A DNA stretch of 40,593 bases from Saccoglossus kowalevskii (lineage: Eukaryota > Hemichordata > Enteropneusta > Harrimaniidae), in the NCBI RefSeq assembly GCF_000003605.2, contig NW_003141829.1, positions 80,396-120,988 of the forward strand, given 5' to 3'. Shown one piece after another: positions 38,801 to 40,593 of this stretch. A program made the translations under genes and the position numbers. How positions within the stretch are numbered: the first letter of the stretch is position 1; the number at the start of each line of letters is the position of its first letter. The notes under the pieces were generated by a model that saw nothing but the letters and a program-made list of their open reading frames with translations, did not search any database and had not been told where the DNA came from.

Positions 38801-40593
38801 ACACCAAGTACAGAAAGACAAAGATTACAACATTTAGCATGGATCCAACCATGTTTATTAGATAATGAATTTACACATTTAGAATTTCATCGACGAATTT
38901 ACAAAAAAGACATTGGTAAAAGAGTATTATACAGAGATAAACACATGACTGGATGGTAAATATTGTCAGATTTGAAATACAATATATATGCTTTTTTTTA
39001 TTTCATATTTTATTTGCCAGGTGATATTTATTAACATTTGTTTAGGAATTACACTGTGAATGAACTGAACACTGTAAAATATATCTTTTTTTAGCTTTTT
39101 TGTAGCTTGCTATCTCAGAGTGTTTTATAGTATGATGACATTTGGCAATGTGTTCATTAATAAAAATACAAGCTGGGTGTCTATAACACAATCCTTACAC
39201 AAATGTATTTGTAATCAAGACTGATCCAAGCTGTGAAGCAATAATGCTGTAGGATGGAGTCAATTTATAAGATGTTTGACACTATGCTAGTCACACAATG
39301 TATTTTCTCGGTTTCATTAGGGCTCATAAAATAGTAACTGCAGAAGACACCAAGTTTCCTTTGATATATGGAGATGGTAAGAAATCTAGAATGTTAGCAA
39401 CAATAGGTGTAACCAGAGGATTCGGAGATCATGAACTTAAAGTACATGACACAAATATTTACCTGAAACCATTCCTTAGTCCTATTCCAGAGGTGAGTTG
39501 GCATTCTTTTTTAGCTCCGCTGTCGACTTTGTCGAGCGGAGCTAATCATATGAGTGATTGTCCGTCGTCGTCCGTGTCAATGTTTTACTTTTTCGACTTC
39601 TTCTTGAAAACTACAAGCCTGAATGCTTTGATACTTGGTGTATATGTACCTTGGGTAGACCTCTCTTAGGTTTGTTCATTTCATGTTGATATCTTCAATT
39701 CTCTAATTTTGGTGAATATTTTTGTCATTTTTGGTAAAAAGTGATATTTTCGACTTCTTGTTAAAAACCGCAAGTCCAATTGCTTTGATATTACATATAT
39801 AGGTACTACATGTGGCCTCTCTCAGATTTGTTCATTTTGTAATGATATCTTCAATTCTCTAATTTTGGTGAATATTTTTGTAATTTTTGGTAAAAAGTGA
39901 TATTTTCAACTTCTTGCTAAAAACCGCAAGTGCAATTGCTTTGATATATTATACATATAGGTACTACATGTGGTCCTCTCTCAGATTTGTTCATTTTGTA
40001 ATGATATCTTTAATTCTCTAATTTTGATGAATATTTTTGTAATTTTTGGTAAAAAGTGATATTTTCGACTTCTTGTTAAAAACTGCAAGTCCAATTGCTT
40101 TGATATTACATATATAGGTACTACATGTGGATCTCTCTCAGATTTGTTCATTTTGTAATGATATCTTCAATTCTCTAATTTTGGTGAATATTTTTGTAAT
40201 TTTTGGTAAAAAGTGATATTTTCAACTTCTTGCTAAAAACCGCAAGTCCAATTGCTTTGATATTACATATATAGGTACTACATGTGGACCTCTCTCAGAT
40301 TTGTTCATTTTGTAATGATATCTTTAATTCTCTAATTTTGATGAATTTTTTTGTCATTTTTGGTAAAAAAGTGATATTTTCGACTTCTTGTTAAAAACCA
40401 CAATCATTTATGGTGAAAAATTATATTTTTGAATTCTTGTTGAAAACAGCAAGTCCCATTGCTTTGAGACTATACATATTGTTTATTTTCTAATGATATC
40501 TTCTGTTCTTTAATTGAAATGTGCATTGCTAACAGCGGAGCTATCTCAGCCGAGAGGCTGCTTGTTTCAGTCCTATTCCAGAGATGAGTTGCC
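29574..40593 (+). CDS. PPM1H: PPM1H/J/M-type PP2C Ser/Thr protein phosphatase; 3' end outside window
   Basis: Six exons (29574-29809, 34439-34583, 35091-35375, 37874-37986, 38752-38955, 39321-39492) join with consistent phases into 385 codons. Metal-dependent PP2C motifs seen: NEDQ (89-92), FAIYDGHAG (137-145, Asp141 metal ligand), GGCTAL (237-242), AGDSRA (256-261) and ATIGVTRGFGDHELKVHD (Asp364). Segments specific to the PPM1H/J/M branch are present: FPYSRPEFL (36-44), SADHVLRPIL (54-63), EFTPSTERQRLQ, NEFTHLEF and KFPLIYGDGKKSR. Human PPM1H is about 514 residues, so roughly the last quarter is missing. Vertebrate PPM1H dephosphorylates LRRK2-modified Rab GTPases; that role here is inference. 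Vertebrates have three paralogues, and this gene may represent their single invertebrate counterpart, so the symbol means the group. Confidence 0.95.
30567..30850. repeat. Family E dispersed repeat, copy 1
   Basis: Shares a series of blocks in the same order with 37350-37630: GAGTCACAATGAAA, TTGAGTCA, GTGACTGCTGGGGAG, and near the end CATATCTGCTTAGAGG. It is diverged and no ends are defined. Confidence 0.55.
31146..31567 (+). mobile_element. Family B element (B3), 5'-truncated
   Basis: Body with AAATATGGCCAACTGGCGGC and a 3' end reading GAGGACTGTGTCATT. The 3' hairpin GTCATT-AAC-AATGAC (31550-31564) is followed by CTTGTT. The left hairpin and most tandem units are missing. Confidence 0.6.
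32010..32455. repeat. Family D diverged tandem array
   Basis: At least three related units, each with AATTAATATGCA-like text, GATTTCAACC, AACTAATCAGGTGTGCACA and CAAGACCATCTATAT. Cores start near 32055, 32166 and 32323. Unit lengths vary (about 110 and 157 bp), so this is an old array or repeated insertion. Confidence 0.6.
33571..34097 (+). mobile_element. Family A hairpin-ended element (A2), Helentron-like
   Basis: Complete short copy, 527 bp. The 5' hairpin is at 33571-33601 with the inner pairing region TTGACTTTGTCGA. The opposite arm ACAGCGGAGCT is at 34065-34075. The 3' hairpin CAGCT-GCGA-GGCTG is at 34080-34093, followed by CTTGTTTT. It contains about two tandem units, fewer than A1 and A3. 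The 5' flank is a T run. No coding capacity. Confidence 0.85.
34439..34583 (+). CDS. PPM1H: Phosphatase exon 2
   Basis: 145 bp; acceptor TTTTTAG|A completes Glu79. It encodes VINAGKSLYNEDQAAIGIFH and then a Ser-rich variable insert to SRENSL. Donor CTG|GTGCAG is weak but is the one that keeps phase 0 with exon 3. The open frame continues to 34595, and a GT there would break the frame. The 3' boundary is therefore less certain than the exon itself. Confidence 0.82.
34584..35090 (+). other. Phosphatase intron 2
   Basis: 507 bp between exons 2 and 3. No repeat or further exon recognised. Confidence 0.7.
35091..35375 (+). CDS. PPM1H: Phosphatase exon 3 (DGHAG motif)
   Basis: 95 codons, phase 0 both ends; acceptor ATCTGTAG|GAT, donor GATATG|GTAAGT. 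It encodes YFAIYDGHAGNAGAV, the PP2C metal-binding motif with Asp141, then a helix, a His-rich variable loop (residues about 176-196) and ESLICGALENAFWDM. Confidence 0.93.
35809..36993 (+). mobile_element. Family B hairpin-ended element (B2), Helentron-like
   Basis: Complete plus-oriented copy, 1185 bp. The 5' hairpin is at 35809-35843 (AGTCCCCGTT ... AACGGGGACT with an inner CAGAC-GAA-GTCCG stem). The matching arm AACGGGGACT is at 36964-36973. A 3' hairpin GTCA ... TGAC (36976-36990) is followed by CTTATTT. Internal units of about 140 bp carry GACTGGCAGCCATCTTG. The CpG-rich segment near the 5' hairpin recurs at about 36240-36300, so a larger block is also duplicated. The 5' flank ends in TT. 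Confidence 0.82.
37350..37630. repeat. Family E dispersed repeat, copy 2
   Basis: Same block order as the copy at 30567-30850 (TCAGTCAAAATGAAAT, TTGAGTCAG, TTGACTGCTAGGGAGG, CATATCGGCTTAGGGG). Both copies lie in phosphatase introns in the same orientation. Confidence 0.55.
37874..37986 (+). CDS. PPM1H: Phosphatase exon 4
   Basis: 113 bp; acceptor GATGCACAG|GAT, donor TCAAG|GTAAAT. It encodes DEQIGHEKHIFRIPGGCTAL and then VAIFLHGKLYLSCAGDS, the central PP2C beta-sheet. Gly-Gly-Cys-Thr-Ala and Ala-Gly-Asp-Ser-Arg are family signatures. Confidence 0.94.
37987..38751 (+). other. Phosphatase intron 4
   Basis: 765 bp. The right half (about 38290-38690) is a decayed B-like body with AAAATGGCAGACTGGCAGCC and related strings but no recognisable ends. 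It stops about 60 bp before exon 5. Confidence 0.6.
38290..38690 (+). mobile_element. Decayed family B fragment (B4)
   Basis: Three relics of the B core (AAAATGGCTGACTAG, AAGATGGCCAAATCG, AAAATGGCAGACTGGCAGCC), with GCATGCCTGGACCAATTACA resembling the B 5' body. Hairpins are absent. Confidence 0.5.
38752..38955 (+). CDS. PPM1H: Phosphatase exon 5 (flap region)
   Basis: 204 bp; acceptor GATTTCAG|A completes Arg260, donor GGATG|GTAAAT. It encodes AIIVRNNEIIEMSQEFTPST, ERQRLQHLAWIQPCLLDNEF and THLEFHRRIYKKDIGKRVLY, then RDKHMTGW. This long flap-like segment is characteristic of PPM1H/J/M. Confidence 0.95.
38956..39320 (+). other. Phosphatase intron 5
   Basis: 365 bp, AT-rich. Nothing recognised. 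Confidence 0.7.
39321..39492 (+). CDS. PPM1H: Phosphatase exon 6 (last exon in window)
   Basis: 172 bp; acceptor TTTCATTAG|G completes Trp328, donor CCAGAG|GTGAGT, phase 0 out. It encodes KFPLIYGDGKKSRMLATIGV and TRGFGDHELKVHDTNIYLKP to SPIPE. Asp364 of GFGD corresponds to the metal-binding Asp of PP2C enzymes. The next exon should encode the ATDGLWD region and is outside the window. Confidence 0.95.
39513..40564 (+). mobile_element. Family A hairpin-ended element (A3), Helentron-like
   Basis: Complete plus-oriented copy, 1052 bp. The 5' hairpin is at 39513-39543. About five tandem units of 155-159 bp follow (GATTTGTTCATT-type starts at 39670, 39825, 39984, 40141, 40298). The opposite arm is at 40532-40542. 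The 3' hairpin CAGCC-GAGA-GGCTG (40547-40560) is followed by CTTGTTT. It begins 20 bp after the last base of the exon 6 donor region's first G (39493) and is preceded by a T run. No coding capacity. Confidence 0.87.
40569..40593. repeat. Imperfect copy of the exon 6/intron 6 junction
   Basis: 25 bases matching 39478-39502 with two mismatches; it may continue past the window edge. The GT of the splice donor reads AT here, so this copy cannot act as a normal donor. Confidence 0.8.

Noticed and set aside
39298-39669. Long plus-strand open frame running from phosphatase exon 6 into element A3
   Set aside because: The first part is the real exon. The rest passes a strong GTGAGT donor and continues through the A3 hairpin, so it is a chance read-through.
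1-40593. tRNA, rRNA, CRISPR and bacterial operon features
   Set aside because: Looked for on reading; none seen. Splice sites and intron-rich genes show eukaryotic nuclear DNA.

Overview
The window is animal nuclear DNA: AT-rich (about one third G+C by eye), with long introns, canonical GT-AG splice sites and many short non-autonomous mobile elements. It carries two protein-coding genes in head-to-head orientation. Nothing identifies the species. The protein families and repeat style fit an invertebrate, plausibly a marine one (hemichordate, cephalochordate or lophotrochozoan); that is inference.

Minus strand, 1 to about 18.8 kb: a tubulin-tyrosine-ligase-like (TTL-domain) protein. Eight exons can be joined with consistent phase (18764-18477, 4104-3903, 3556-3390, 2933-2849, 2654-2378, 2097-1923, 553-366, 221-149), giving 485 codons before the gene leaves the left edge. 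A possible ninth exon lies at 1-101 but does not join in frame. The protein starts with a basic stretch and one hydrophobic segment, as in a type II signal anchor, so the TTL domain is predicted to face the lumen or cell exterior. This is unlike ordinary cytosolic tubulin ligases and resembles the membrane-anchored TTLL15 type. Intron 1 is about 14.4 kb and full of repeats.

Middle, 18.8 to 29.57 kb: no recognisable gene. It holds a MITE-like copy with a perfect 71-bp triplication, one hairpin-ended element and, near 29.4-29.5 kb, a plausible promoter for the plus-strand gene (TATA-like box, YY1-like site, short upstream ORF).

Plus strand, 29.57 kb to the right edge: the first six coding exons (385 codons) of a PPM1H/PPM1J/PPM1M-type PP2C serine/threonine phosphatase, with the catalytic motifs expected in this part present. 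The C-terminal part lies beyond the window.

Mobile elements are the most unusual content. Two families with unrelated sequence, here called A and B, share one blueprint. Each has a 5' terminal hairpin whose arm recurs near the 3' end as an asymmetric inverted repeat, internal tandem repeats, and a 3' hairpin followed by CTTGTT or CTTATT. The observable 5' junctions lie directly after T. This matches non-autonomous Helentron (Helitron2/HINE) elements. The 3' hairpins differ between copies in ways that keep pairing. One B copy is inserted at the edge of an A fragment, and one A copy lies 20 bp after a phosphatase exon, flanked by a 25-bp imperfect copy of that exon-intron junction. Also present are a TTAA-bounded MITE family, a 40-bp minisatellite and an excess of the palindromic octamer TACCGGTA.
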